This document shows, piece by piece, positions 15,093-23,428 of a stretch of 64,000 nt of DNA. Under the pieces are notes generated by a model that saw only the letters and a list, made by a program, of their open reading frames with translations, was not told where the DNA came from and searched no databases. Each line of letters starts with the position of its first letter. The stretch's first letter is position 1. This stretch comes from Planctomycetaceae bacterium (GTDB lineage Bacteria; Planctomycetota; Phycisphaerae; Phycisphaerales; SM1A02), in contig JAIXYQ010000015.1 in NCBI GenBank assembly GCA_027490145.1, forward strand, positions 310,001-374,000, in the 5' to 3' direction. The translations under genes and the position numbers were made by a program.

Positions 15093-17516
15093 ATGCGGAT
15101 CGCGATCATCGCGGATACCTACCCGCCGCTGAAGATGAGCGGCGCAGTGCAGATGCGGGACCTCGTCCGCGCCTTTGCCGATGAAGGCCACGAACCGACG
15201 GTCATCGTGCCGACCAGCGGGCTCGACCGCCCCTGGGTCCTGGAGCGGGACGGCCGCGTCACGGTGCTGCGCGTCCGGACGCTGCCGACCAAGGACGTCG
15301 GTCATGTGCGCCGCGTGATCGCCGAGATGCTGCTTCCGTTCATCCTGCTCCGCGCGGTGACGGCAAGCGGCCTGCGCTCGGTGCGATGGGACGGGGTGGT
15401 GTGGTATGCACCGACGATCTTCCTGGGCCCATTGGTCCGACGATTGCGGCGTGAAAGCGGCTGCCGCAGCTACCTGATCCTGCGGGACATCTTCCCCGAG
15501 TGGGCCGTGGACATGGGGATCATGCGGCGGGGTCTGGCCTACCGGTTCTTCAAGTGGGTCGAGCGCCGGCAGTACGAGGTCGCTGACACGATCGGTGTGC
15601 AGACGCAGGCCAACATGCCGTACATGTCGGCGTGGGCGTCGCAGCCCGGTCGGGAACTGGAAGTCCTGCAGAACTGGCTGAGCCCTGCGCCGATCCTGCC
15701 ATGTCGGATCGACCTGTCGTCGACGCGGCTGGCTGGGCGCAAGGTCCTCGTGTACGCCGGCAACATGGGCGTGGCGCAGGGGATGGATGTGTTCATCGAA
15801 CTGGCAGCCCGGATGCGGATGCGATCCGATCTGGGGTTCCTCTTCGTCGGTCGTGGAAGCGATGCCGCCCGTTTCGCGGAGTCCGTGGAGCGCCAGGGCC
15901 TGGACAACGTCGTGTTCAGCGACGAGATCGAACCGACCGAGATCCCGGGCCTCTTCTGCCAGTGCTTCGCCGGGATCGTTGCGCTCGATCCCAGGCACAA
16001 GAGCCACAACATTCCCGGGAAGTTCCTGACCTACATGCAGGCTGGCCTGCCGGTGCTTGCACGGATCAATCCGGGCAACGATCTCGAGGGATTGATCGTG
16101 TCGGAGCGACTCGGCGCGGTGTGCACGGGCGGCGGGGTCGACGAACTCCAGCAGTGCTTGGAGCGACTCCTGTCGGACCGGTCGCTGACCGAAGGTGTGC
16201 GCGAACGCGCCCTCTTGGTCTCCGAGCGGATGTTCTCGTCGGCGGCTGCCGTGCGGCAGATCGTGTCTGCGTTGGGGCGCACTCCGTCACGGCAACGGCC
16301 GATGTCCGTGCTGCTGCTCAACCAGGCCTATTGGCCTGACGTCGTGGCGACCTCGCAGCATGCGGACGATCTTGCACGGTCACTCGTCAGCCGTGGTGAC
16401 CACGTGTCCGTCGTCGCCAGCCGCGCGATCTACGGCGAGAAGGGTTCCGCGCTCAAGCGGCGCGACAGCCACGGGGGCGTGGCGATCCACCGTGTGGGGC
16501 TGCAGCTCTTCGGCAAGCAGGGGATCACGCCGCGGGCCTTCGACTTCGCGCTGTTCTACGGTGCGGCGGCGCTGCGCTGCCTCACGCTGAAGCGCCATGA
16601 CGTCGTGGTGTGCTTCACGACGCCACCCTTCATCGCGCTCGTCGGTGTGCTGCTCCGGCTGGTGAAGGGCACCAAGGTGGTCTACTGGACCATGGACCTG
16701 TATCCGGATGTGGCTGGTGCCGCAGGGCTGATGCGCCGCGAGGGCGTGCTGTGGCGCGCGCTCCAGGCCATCGATCGCTTCTGCCTGCGCCGCAGCGATC
16801 GCGTGGTCGTGCTGGGCGAGTGCATGCGCGACGTCGTGGTGCGCAAGGGCGCCGATCCGGCGCGCGTGACGGTCATCCCGGTCTGGAGCGGTGCCGAGGA
16901 GTTCCCGCCCCGAGCGCGCACCGACAACCCGCTCCGCAGCGCCTGGGGCATCGGTGACCGGTTCACGATCCTCTACACCGGCAACTTCGGCATCGGGCAT
17001 GACATGGAAGCGATCGCCGGTGCGGTCGAGGCGCTCAAGGACGATGACCGCATCAGGTGGCTGTTCATCGGCGAGGGCAAGGCCAAGCCGGAACTCGAAC
17101 GGCGCATCGCGGCCTGCGGGGCACGCAACGTGGTGCTCGCCGGCTACCAGCCGCGCGAACTCCTCGCGGATGTCCTCGATGCGGGCGATGCCCACCTGGT
17201 GTCGCTCCTGCCGGGTTGGCAGGGCTTGCTGCTGCCGAGCAAGTTCTTCAGCGTGCTGGCGGCGGGCAAGCCGGTGCTCTGGATCGGTCCCGACGGCACC
17301 GAGTGCGGGTCCATCCTTCGCGAGCACGCCTGCGGTTTCGAGGTGCAGCCCGGTGATGCAGGCACCTTGTCGGATCGCATCCGCTGGTTGCTCGAGCATC
17401 CCGACCAGGCCCGGTCGATGGGCGATCGTGGTCAGCGCGCCTACCGCGAGCGGTACTGCTCGGCCGAGGCCTGCAAGCACTGGCACCGTGTGCTCAGCGA
17501 CGTGGTCGGGCGCTGA
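15093..17516 (+). CDS. Fused double GT4 glycosyltransferase (WbuB-like plus GT4)
   Basis: One uninterrupted frame of 807 residues encodes two complete GT-B glycosyltransferases. Residues 1-398 resemble WbuB-type transferases, with the start IADTYPPLKMSGAVQMRDL, LRDIFPEWAVDMG and HNIPGKFLTYMQAGLPVLA. WbuB homologues are known to transfer L-FucNAc, which fits the upstream capEFG. Residues 404-807 start again with MSVLLLNQAYWPDVVATSQH and show YTGNFGIGHDME, FIGEGKAKPELE and LPSKFFSVLAAGKPVLWIG. Met404 (16302) has no ribosome site before it. Each half alone has the normal length of a separate enzyme. Joining suggests two successive sugars added by one protein. It is the last gene of the cluster. 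Confidence 0.85.
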   Translation: MRIAIIADTYPPLKMSGAVQMRDLVRAFADEGHEPTVIVPTSGLDRPWVLERDGRVTVLRVRTLPTKDVGHVRRVIAEMLLPFILLRAVTASGLRSVRWDGVVWYAPTIFLGPLVRRLRRESGCRSYLILRDIFPEWAVDMGIMRRGLAYRFFKWVERRQYEVADTIGVQTQANMPYMSAWASQPGRELEVLQNWLSPAPILPCRIDLSSTRLAGRKVLVYAGNMGVAQGMDVFIELAARMRMRSDLGFLFVGRGSDAARFAESVERQGLDNVVFSDEIEPTEIPGLFCQCFAGIVALDPRHKSHNIPGKFLTYMQAGLPVLARINPGNDLEGLIVSERLGAVCTGGGVDELQQCLERLLSDRSLTEGVRERALLVSERMFSSAAAVRQIVSALGRTPSRQRPMSVLLLNQAYWPDVVATSQHADDLARSLVSRGDHVSVVASRAIYGEKGSALKRRDSHGGVAIHRVGLQLFGKQGITPRAFDFALFYGAAALRCLTLKRHDVVVCFTTPPFIALVGVLLRLVKGTKVVYWTMDLYPDVAGAAGLMRREGVLWRALQAIDRFCLRRSDRVVVLGECMRDVVVRKGADPARVTVIPVWSGAEEFPPRARTDNPLRSAWGIGDRFTILYTGNFGIGHDMEAIAGAVEALKDDDRIRWLFIGEGKAKPELERRIAACGARNVVLAGYQPRELLADVLDAGDAHLVSLLPGWQGLLLPSKFFSVLAAGKPVLWIGPDGTECGSILREHACGFEVQPGDAGTLSDRIRWLLEHPDQARSMGDRGQRAYRERYCSAEACKHWHRVLSDVVGR

Positions 17517-17549
17517 GCCGCGCGACCCGCCGCACGGCATGCCGATGAT

Positions 17550-17570
17550 GGCGCGGGTGGCGTCCGCGCC
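17550..17570. terminator. Hairpin between convergent genes
   Basis: GGCGCGG (17550-17556) pairs with CCGCGCC (17564-17570) around a 7-base loop, between the end of the polysaccharide cluster and the oppositely oriented osmC gene. No T-tract follows, so it would act as a GC-rich bidirectional stop at best. Confidence 0.4.
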
Positions 17571-17584
17571 GCGGGCATCGGGCA

Positions 17585-17995
17585 TCAGCCCCGGTACATG
17601 AACGTCACGTCGGCCTCGATCGACTCCCGCAGGCTCTTGTGGACGGGACAGGTGTGCGCCGCCTGTTCGAGCTTCCCGCGGTGTGGGTGGTCGGCGGCGA
17701 TCGGCAGCGTGATGATGGTGTGCAACGAGGCGATGCGCCGAGGGGCATCGGTCGACATGACCTTCGTCGTCGTCGCCGTCATGCCGCGCAGGTCGATCCC
17801 TTCCCGGGCAGCGACGATTCCCATGATCGTCATCATGCAGGCAGGCAGGGCCGCAGCGAGCAGGTCGGTCGGCGAGAACGACTCGCCCTTGCCGTGGTTG
17901 TCGACGGGAGCGTCCGTCACGAGGGTGGATCCTGACGGGCCGTGACGTGCGCTGCACCGCAGGTCACCTTCATAACGAACCGAGATCTCGACCAT
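17585..17995 (-). CDS. OsmC/Ohr-family thiol peroxidase
   Basis: The 136-residue protein matches the OsmC family of Cys-based peroxidases that reduce organic hydroperoxides. The two redox cysteines are Cys53 (LPACMMTIMG) and Cys116 (HTCPVHKSL). The family segment NHGKGESFSPTDLL lies at residues 33-46. The ATG at 17995 is chosen because AAGGAGG sits 9-15 bases upstream; longer frames are read-through of non-coding sequence. It belongs to the YhfA-like branch rather than Ohr by its short length. It is a single gene facing the polysaccharide cluster. Confidence 0.9.
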   Translation of the reverse strand: MVEISVRYEGDLRCSARHGPSGSTLVTDAPVDNHGKGESFSPTDLLAAALPACMMTIMGIVAAREGIDLRGMTATTTKVMSTDAPRRIASLHTIITLPIAADHPHRGKLEQAAHTCPVHKSLRESIEADVTFMYRG

Positions 17996-18080
17996 GGGAA
18001 GGCCTCCTTGACCGGAGGCTAGCGCGGCGCGCTCCGCGCAGTTCGTCCGTGCTTGCGCAGGGATCGGTGCCGCCCGCCGA

Positions 18081-18644
18081 TCAGAACCGAAGCGTGAAGC
18101 CCAGGATCGCCGATCCCTCGCCGCCGATCGCCGCCGTTCCATCGATCGTGCGATCCTCGGACACGCTCCACCACGCGGACGCGCCGATCGATGCGTTCGG
18201 CGCAAGATCCACCGACCAGGTCGCACCCGTCCGCCACGCATCGACCGAGGTGCGCGTGCCTTGGAGCTCGCTGCGCAGCGTGAGGTGGACGCCGCGCTCG
18301 ACCGGCAACCTCCACGCGCCCCCGACGTGGACCGCGTCCAGCCGTGTGCCGTCGCCGTCGTCGTTGCCCCGGGTGCCGAACACCACGCCAAGGGTGTCTC
18401 GCCACCACAGTGCCCGCGAGACCTCGTCCATGGCCGCTGGCTGGATCGGGGAGAGGCTCCACCCGGTGGGCGCTGGGGCTGCAGCGGGCATCGCGGGCAG
18501 GTCGATGATGGGTGTCGTGGTCGCCGCGGTGGTCGGCGCCAGGGTCGGCAGGGCCGCGACTCGTGCGGCGGCAATCGAGGTGGAGGCGGCTGCGACGAGA
18601 CTCATCGCGACCGTCGACGCCATCCGATGACAGATCGATCCCAT
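18081..18644 (-). CDS. Putative outer-membrane beta-barrel protein
   Basis: The 187-residue protein begins with a signal-like segment (charged start, then MSLVAAASTSIAAARVAA). From about residue 70 it shows alternating polar and hydrophobic residues in short strands (TLGVVFGTRGN, VHLTLRSELQG, ASIGASAWWSVSED) and ends in LGFTLRF, a terminal Phe after alternating residues like the C-terminal beta-signal of outer-membrane barrels. I do not recognise the family. Start may be 18644 or Met at 18623; both leave the signal peptide intact. The gene is divergent from the SulP transporter. Confidence 0.5.
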   Translation of the reverse strand: MGSICHRMASTVAMSLVAAASTSIAAARVAALPTLAPTTAATTTPIIDLPAMPAAAPAPTGWSLSPIQPAAMDEVSRALWWRDTLGVVFGTRGNDDGDGTRLDAVHVGGAWRLPVERGVHLTLRSELQGTRTSVDAWRTGATWSVDLAPNASIGASAWWSVSEDRTIDGTAAIGGEGSAILGFTLRF

Positions 18645-18832
18645 GCCTGTGTAGACGCAGCGAGGGCTGCCGCGGTTTCGCCCATGATCAGGTGTTCGCG
18701 AGGATCCTCGATTGTCTCGCCAAGGAAATCTCGATGTGGCGCTTGACCCACGGCGGTTGGAATCGAGGCGCCCGGGAGCCGCAGCCGGAGGGGAGGGTTC
18801 CGGGTCGATCGTCCTTCTGTAGCCTGCGGAGC

Positions 18833-20308
18833 ATGGATCGAGCGGGCATCTTCGCTTACCCGCGCCAGGACGCGCTCGCCGGGATCGTGGTCTTTCTGGT
18901 GGCACTCCCGCTGTGCCTGGGCATCGCCGTGGCCAGCGGCGTGCCGCCCGTGTCGGGGCTCGTGGCCGGCATCGTCGGTGGCATCGCGATCCCGCTCATC
19001 AGCCGCTCGCCGCTCTCGGTCTCGGGTCCGGCGGCGGGTCTGATCGCGATCGTCCTCTTCGAGATCGAGCGACTCGGTGGCGTGAACGCCTTCATGACCG
19101 CGGTCGCGCTGGCAGGGGTGATGCAGATCGCGCTGGGACTCCTGCGCACGGGCAAGTTCTCCGCGCTCGTTCCCGGTTCGGTCGTGAAAGGCATGCTGGC
19201 GGCCATCGGGATCACCATCACGCTCAAGCAGGTGCCGGTCGTCTTCGGTGCCACGGGTTCGATCGCGTCGATTCCCGACTCCATGCACCGCGGTGCCACG
19301 CTCATCGGTCTGGCCTCGCTGGCCGTCCTGCTGGTGTGGAAGCACACGCCGCTGGTCCGCCTGCCGATGGTGCCCTCTGCCCTCGTCGTGGTCGTGGCGG
19401 CATCGCTCGGCGCTGGCCTGCTCCCGGAGGAGTGGCGCCTGAGGGCCGACCAGTTCGTGAACGTCCCGACGGGTGGGTTCGACGGGTTGCGATCGGCCCT
19501 GCCGCTGCCCGATTGGTCGGTCCTGGGCTCATCCGGCGTCTGGATCGCCGCGGCGACCATCGCGGTCGTCGCGAGCATCGAGACCCTGCTGTCCTGCCAG
19601 GCCGTGGATCGACTCGATCCACTCAAGCGGCGCACGCCGCCGGATCGCGAACTGGTCGCGCAGGGCGTCGGAAACGCCCTCAGTGGCGCACTCGGGGGGC
19701 TGCCCGTGACCGCGGTCATCGTGCGCAGCGGGGCGAACGTTGCGGCTGGCGCACGCGAGCGGCTCTCGGCCATCGTCCATGCCCTGTTGCTGCTCATCTG
19801 CGTCCTCGCGCTGCCCGAGGTGCTGAACCACATCCCGCAGGCCTGTCTCGCGGCGGTGCTCGTGCAGGTCGGCCTGAACCTCGCCAAGCCGTCCCTCTTC
19901 ATCGAGCAACGTCGTCTGGGCATGGATCAACTGGTGCCGTTCCTGGTCACCATCGTGGCCGTGCTCGCCACCGACCTGCTCAAGGGTGTGGTGGTGGGGA
20001 TCGTCGTCGGGGTGGTGGTTGCGCTGAGGAAGGCCGCCACGTCGAGCATCGAGCGGACCGACCATCCCGATGGTTCGATCACGCTCCGCCTGCGGCGCGA
20101 CGGGACCTTCATCATGAAGCCGGCACTGGTGGATGCCTTCGCGGCGATTCCCGCGCGAGCCCGGGTGACGTTCGATGCCAACGGCGAGCCGATCGACCAG
20201 GATGTCCGCGAGGCGATCGCCGGGTTCGTCGACGATGCACCGAACCGGGGCATCTCGGTGAGCCTGGTCGGCGTGGACCTGACCGGCGTGACGACGGGCG
20301 GACACTAG
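18833..20308 (+). CDS. SulP-family anion transporter
   Basis: This 491-residue inner-membrane transporter belongs to the SulP (SLC26) family, which moves sulfate, bicarbonate or other anions. The start GIFAYPRQDALAGIVVFLVALPLCLGIA and the segment SGVPPVSGLVAGIVGG are typical, followed by about 12-14 membrane segments to residue 395. The C-terminal 85 residues resemble a shortened STAS regulatory domain (TFIMKPALVDAF, FDANGEPIDQDVREAI). The ATG at 18833 is chosen because the family motif begins there; the frame is open far upstream without coding character. Substrate is not determined; no carbonic anhydrase gene is adjacent. Confidence 0.85.
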   Translation: MDRAGIFAYPRQDALAGIVVFLVALPLCLGIAVASGVPPVSGLVAGIVGGIAIPLISRSPLSVSGPAAGLIAIVLFEIERLGGVNAFMTAVALAGVMQIALGLLRTGKFSALVPGSVVKGMLAAIGITITLKQVPVVFGATGSIASIPDSMHRGATLIGLASLAVLLVWKHTPLVRLPMVPSALVVVVAASLGAGLLPEEWRLRADQFVNVPTGGFDGLRSALPLPDWSVLGSSGVWIAAATIAVVASIETLLSCQAVDRLDPLKRRTPPDRELVAQGVGNALSGALGGLPVTAVIVRSGANVAAGARERLSAIVHALLLLICVLALPEVLNHIPQACLAAVLVQVGLNLAKPSLFIEQRRLGMDQLVPFLVTIVAVLATDLLKGVVVGIVVGVVVALRKAATSSIERTDHPDGSITLRLRRDGTFIMKPALVDAFAAIPARARVTFDANGEPIDQDVREAIAGFVDDAPNRGISVSLVGVDLTGVTTGGH

Positions 20309-20351
20309 ACCGGGCCATGGCCTCGATGTACGGTGTGCGCAGGCGCCCGAT

Positions 20352-20370
20352 CGCGGCTGACGCAGCCGCG
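20352..20370. terminator. Hairpin between convergent genes
   Basis: CGCGGCT (20352-20358) pairs with AGCCGCG (20364-20370) around a 5-base loop. It lies in the 69-base gap between the convergent sulP and deoxyhypusine-synthase-like genes and could stop transcription from both sides. There is no T-tract. Confidence 0.45.
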
Positions 20371-20377
20371 TCCCGCC

Positions 20378-21418
20378 TCACGCCCTGGCCAGATGCCGCT
20401 TGGTCTCGGCGCGGCTGGCCTTGATGAGCGCAGTGGCTGCCTTGGGGCTCGCCTGCGCTTCCATCAGCGCCTGCAGCATGAGCGGGGCCACGATGGTGGC
20501 GTCCGACTCGATCACGAACATCGGCGTCTTCTCGGTGAGCTTGTCCCAGGTGATCTTCTCGTTCGGCGTGGCGCCGGAGTAGGACCCGTAGCTCGTGGTG
20601 CTGTCGCTGATCTGGCAGAAGTACGCCCACGGCTTCACCGACGCCTGCAGGTCGTACTTGATGCTCGGCACGACGCAGATGGGGAAGTCGCCCGCGATGC
20701 CGCCGCCGATCTGGAAGAACCCCACGCCCTTGCCCTTGGAGAGCACGGCGTAGTCGTCGTAGAAGCCCGCCATGTACTCGATGCCGCTCTTCACGATCGA
20801 TGCGCTGAAGTCACCGAACTTCACGTGCGATGCGAAGATGTTGCCGAAGGTCGAGTCTTCGTGGCCGGGCACGACCATGGGCAGGTTCGCCTTGGCCGCC
20901 GCGAGCAGCCAGCAATCCTTCGGATTGCCCTCGAAGGCGGACTTCGGCAGTTTCAGGATGAGTTCGTAGAAGTACTCGTGCCAGAACCGGCGCTCGCCGC
21001 GGTCGTGCGCGCGCTTCCACATCGGCACCAGGATCTTCTCGACGGCACGGAACGCCTCGTCCTCGGGGATGCTCGTGTCGGTCACGCGCCGCATGCGCTG
21101 CTTCAGGATGCGCGTGTCGTCCTGCTTGGTGAAGTAGCGGTATTCCGGGAAATCCTTGTAGCTGTCGTGTGCAACGAGCCGGAACAGCGATTCCTCCAGG
21201 TTCGCGCCCGTGACGGACAGGCCGTGCACGAGTCCTGCACGGATCGCCGGGGCGAGGCTGATGCCCAGCTGCGCCGAGCTCATCGCGCCGGCCATCGCCC
21301 AGTACATGCGGCCTCCGGATTGGATGTGATCCCAGTACGCGAAGAGCGCATCGCGCGTGGCGCGTGCGTTGAAGTTCCTGTAGTTGCCGGCGACGAAGGA
21401 CAGGATCGGGAGTGCCAT
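20378..21418 (-). CDS. Deoxyhypusine synthase-like protein
   Basis: This 346-residue protein belongs to the deoxyhypusine synthase (DHS) fold family. Family segments include the NAD-binding GANLEES, the GGGIAGDFPI stretch and the C-terminal ESDATIVAPLM. The region NEKITWDKL (about 286-294) aligns with the loop holding the catalytic Lys of DHS. In eukaryotes and archaea DHS modifies eIF5A. Bacteria lack hypusine, and several bacterial homologues act instead as homospermidine or related polyamine synthases. A polyamine role is therefore the likely one, by inference. The gene is monocistronic, between SulP and TatA. Confidence 0.85.
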   Translation of the reverse strand: MALPILSFVAGNYRNFNARATRDALFAYWDHIQSGGRMYWAMAGAMSSAQLGISLAPAIRAGLVHGLSVTGANLEESLFRLVAHDSYKDFPEYRYFTKQDDTRILKQRMRRVTDTSIPEDEAFRAVEKILVPMWKRAHDRGERRFWHEYFYELILKLPKSAFEGNPKDCWLLAAAKANLPMVVPGHEDSTFGNIFASHVKFGDFSASIVKSGIEYMAGFYDDYAVLSKGKGVGFFQIGGGIAGDFPICVVPSIKYDLQASVKPWAYFCQISDSTTSYGSYSGATPNEKITWDKLTEKTPMFVIESDATIVAPLMLQALMEAQASPKAATALIKASRAETKRHLARA

Positions 21419-21551
21419 GGGCGCGAAGTTCTATCAGGAACCCGGGGCGCACTGCGCGCGGAGCCCAGGCAGTCGATCCAGCCGTTGCTCATGCGACAGC
21501 GCCGCAGCCCGTCGAGGCCGCGGCGCGTGTCCAGTGATCCGTGATGTCGGT

Positions 21552-21812
21552 TCAGGCTCGGTGCTGCTCGGTCGAGTGGACCTGAGTGCCCTGCGATGGC
21601 TGCGAGCCGGGCAGGTGCTGGGTCGAGGAGCGGTTGGCTTCCTGCTCCGCTTCGTTGCCCGCGTCCTTCAGGCCCTTCTTGAACTCCACGATCGACTTGC
21701 CGACGTTGCGGCCGATCTCCGGCAGGCGGCGGCCGAACAGCAGCAGGCCGACGACGAGGATGATGATCCAGTAGGGGCCTTCGATGCCGAACATGGCGAG
21801 GGTGGTGGTCAT
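21552..21812 (-). CDS. tatA: Sec-independent translocase subunit TatA
   Basis: The 86-residue protein has the TatA/B/E layout: a short N-terminus, one membrane helix (IEGPYWIIILVVGLLLFG), the hinge FGRRLPEIGRNVGKSI and an amphipathic helix FKKGLKDAG, then a polar Gln/Ser-rich tail. TatA forms the pore of the twin-arginine export system for folded proteins. The Met at 21812 is directly before the membrane helix; longer frames are not supported. It is divergent from mltA. TatB and TatC are not in the window. Confidence 0.88.
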   Translation of the reverse strand: MTTTLAMFGIEGPYWIIILVVGLLLFGRRLPEIGRNVGKSIVEFKKGLKDAGNEAEQEANRSSTQHLPGSQPSQGTQVHSTEQHRA

Positions 21813-21936
21813 GGGAAGTTCCAAGGATAGCGGGGCGTGGCAGGATGCCCGGCGGGCGAATTGGCCGCCGGCCGAGTGGGGGTGTCGCCTCTCGGGGCCG
21901 ACCAACTGCAGATTCTCGCCAATTCCTCTCCCAAAG

Positions 21937-21966
21937 TGCATGGGTTTCCGGCACTTTGCCGATAAT
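21937..21966 (+). promoter_or_regulatory. Possible mltA promoter
   Basis: GATAAT (21961-21966) is a good -10 box, 46 bases before the mltA ATG. The best -35 candidate, TGCATG at 21937-21942 with an 18-base spacer, is weak. Confidence 0.3.
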
Positions 21967-22012
21967 CGCCATGACGTATCGCCTTCTCCCGCCCCGTTGC
22001 AAGGATGCATCC

Positions 22013-23263
22013 ATGCGTGGAATGACCGCTTCTTTCGTTGCCTTGGCGCTTGCCGCCGTGGGTTTCACCGGCTGCCAGCGCGAGCATGTCGTCGCCGAGC
22101 CTGACTACAACCGCCAGCTGACCTCGGGTCACGCGCTCCGCAAGCTCGATCCGAGCCAGTGGCCGAGCCTCTCCACCGCGTGGGGGGCCCGGGATGGCTA
22201 CCTCGACCAGGCGCTTGACCAGAGCATCAGCTGGTTCCAGAAGCCCAGCAGCCAGCAGTTCTTCCCGTTCCACGAGGTCTCGACCCATGAGCAGGCTGCC
22301 GGCAGCGTGGTCGCCTTCAAGGAGTTCCTCAAGTCCTCGACCACCGAGCAGGAGTTCCTCGGACGCATGCAGCAGATGTTCGACTGCTGGCAGACCGTGG
22401 GCTACAACGACAAGGGCACGGTGCTCTTCACGGGCTACTACGCGCCCGAGTTCAAGGCGAGCCTGACCCCCGACAGCACGTTCCGCTTCCCGCTCTACCG
22501 TCGACCCACCGATTGCGTGACCGACCCGGTCACGGGCGAACCCAAGGGGCGCCTGCAGGCCGACGGCACCGTCGCCCCGTGGCCCAACCGTGCCGAGATC
22601 CAGTCCAGCGGCATGCTGCGCGGACTCGAGCTCGTCTACCTGCCCAGCGAATTCGACGTCTACATCATCCAGGTCAACGGCAGCGCCAAGTTGACGCTCC
22701 AGGATGGTTCCACGATGTACGTGGGCTACGCAGGCAAGACCGATGGCCAGTACGTGGGTCTGGGCCAGACGCTGCTTGACGAGAAGATCCTGACCGAGCG
22801 CGACCTCAACCTGCCCAACGTGCGTGAGTGGTGCGACAAGAACCCCGACAAGGCGATGGAGTACATCAACCGCAACAACTGCTTCGTGTTCTTCACGAAG
22901 TACGACGGCTCCAACTGGCCCGCCGGCAGCCTCGGTGTGAAGGTCACCGAACGCACCACCCTCGCCACCGACAAGAAGATCTACCCGCGCGGCGGCTTCC
23001 TGCTCGTCGACACCAAGTCGATCAACTTCGCCAACCAGCAGGTCCCGTTCAACCGCTTCATGTGCGACCAGGACACCGGCGGTGCGATCGTCGCGCCGGG
23101 CCGAGCCGACATCTTCATGGGCGTCGGTGCCAGCGCCGAGATCCTGGCTGGTGCCCAGTACGCCGAGGGAACGATGTACTACTTCTTCCTCAAGCCCGAA
23201 TACGCCAGCCAGTATCCGCTCCCTCCGGTCGCCAAGAAGGGCGCGCCGGCCAGCGGTGAGTGA
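22013..23263 (+). CDS. mltA: Membrane-bound lytic murein transglycosylase MltA-like
   Basis: This 416-residue lipoprotein cleaves the glycan strands of peptidoglycan. The signal peptide ends in the lipobox FTGC (Cys22), so it is lipid-anchored. The MltA domain spans about 100-340, with the family start FTGYYAPEF. The C-terminal 3D domain contains DTGGAIVAPGRADIFMGVG, with the catalytic and structural Asp residues. An AAGGA site 8-12 bases before the ATG at 22013 supports this start over upstream in-frame codons. It is noteworthy because planctomycetes were long thought to lack peptidoglycan; the gene fits the later finding that they have it. Confidence 0.9.
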   Translation: MRGMTASFVALALAAVGFTGCQREHVVAEPDYNRQLTSGHALRKLDPSQWPSLSTAWGARDGYLDQALDQSISWFQKPSSQQFFPFHEVSTHEQAAGSVVAFKEFLKSSTTEQEFLGRMQQMFDCWQTVGYNDKGTVLFTGYYAPEFKASLTPDSTFRFPLYRRPTDCVTDPVTGEPKGRLQADGTVAPWPNRAEIQSSGMLRGLELVYLPSEFDVYIIQVNGSAKLTLQDGSTMYVGYAGKTDGQYVGLGQTLLDEKILTERDLNLPNVREWCDKNPDKAMEYINRNNCFVFFTKYDGSNWPAGSLGVKVTERTTLATDKKIYPRGGFLLVDTKSINFANQQVPFNRFMCDQDTGGAIVAPGRADIFMGVGASAEILAGAQYAEGTMYYFFLKPEYASQYPLPPVAKKGAPASGE

Positions 23264-23289
23264 CCATCCAGGTTCTCCTTCCTACGTCG

Positions 23290-23319
23290 TCGCGGGCGGT
23301 CCTGGTGGGCCGCCCGCGA
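23290..23319 (+). terminator. Terminator-like hairpin after mltA
   Basis: TCGCGGGCGG (23290-23299) pairs perfectly with CCGCCCGCGA (23310-23319) around a 10-base loop, 27 bases after the mltA stop and before the ABC transporter genes. No T-tract follows. Confidence 0.45.
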
Positions 23320-23428
23320 TGCGTTGCGGGGCAGGTCGCGGATCATCGATCGCATCGGTGCGGCGACGTCCGCACCCGACGGGCCGCTCCGTGCGACACG
23401 GCACGCCCGTTCCTACACTGGTCGCCGA

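Noticed and set aside
18512..18832. A 107-codon N-terminal extension of the SulP gene
   Set aside because: The extension is Arg/Ser-rich and overlaps the divergent barrel-protein gene. The family start coincides with the ATG at 18833.
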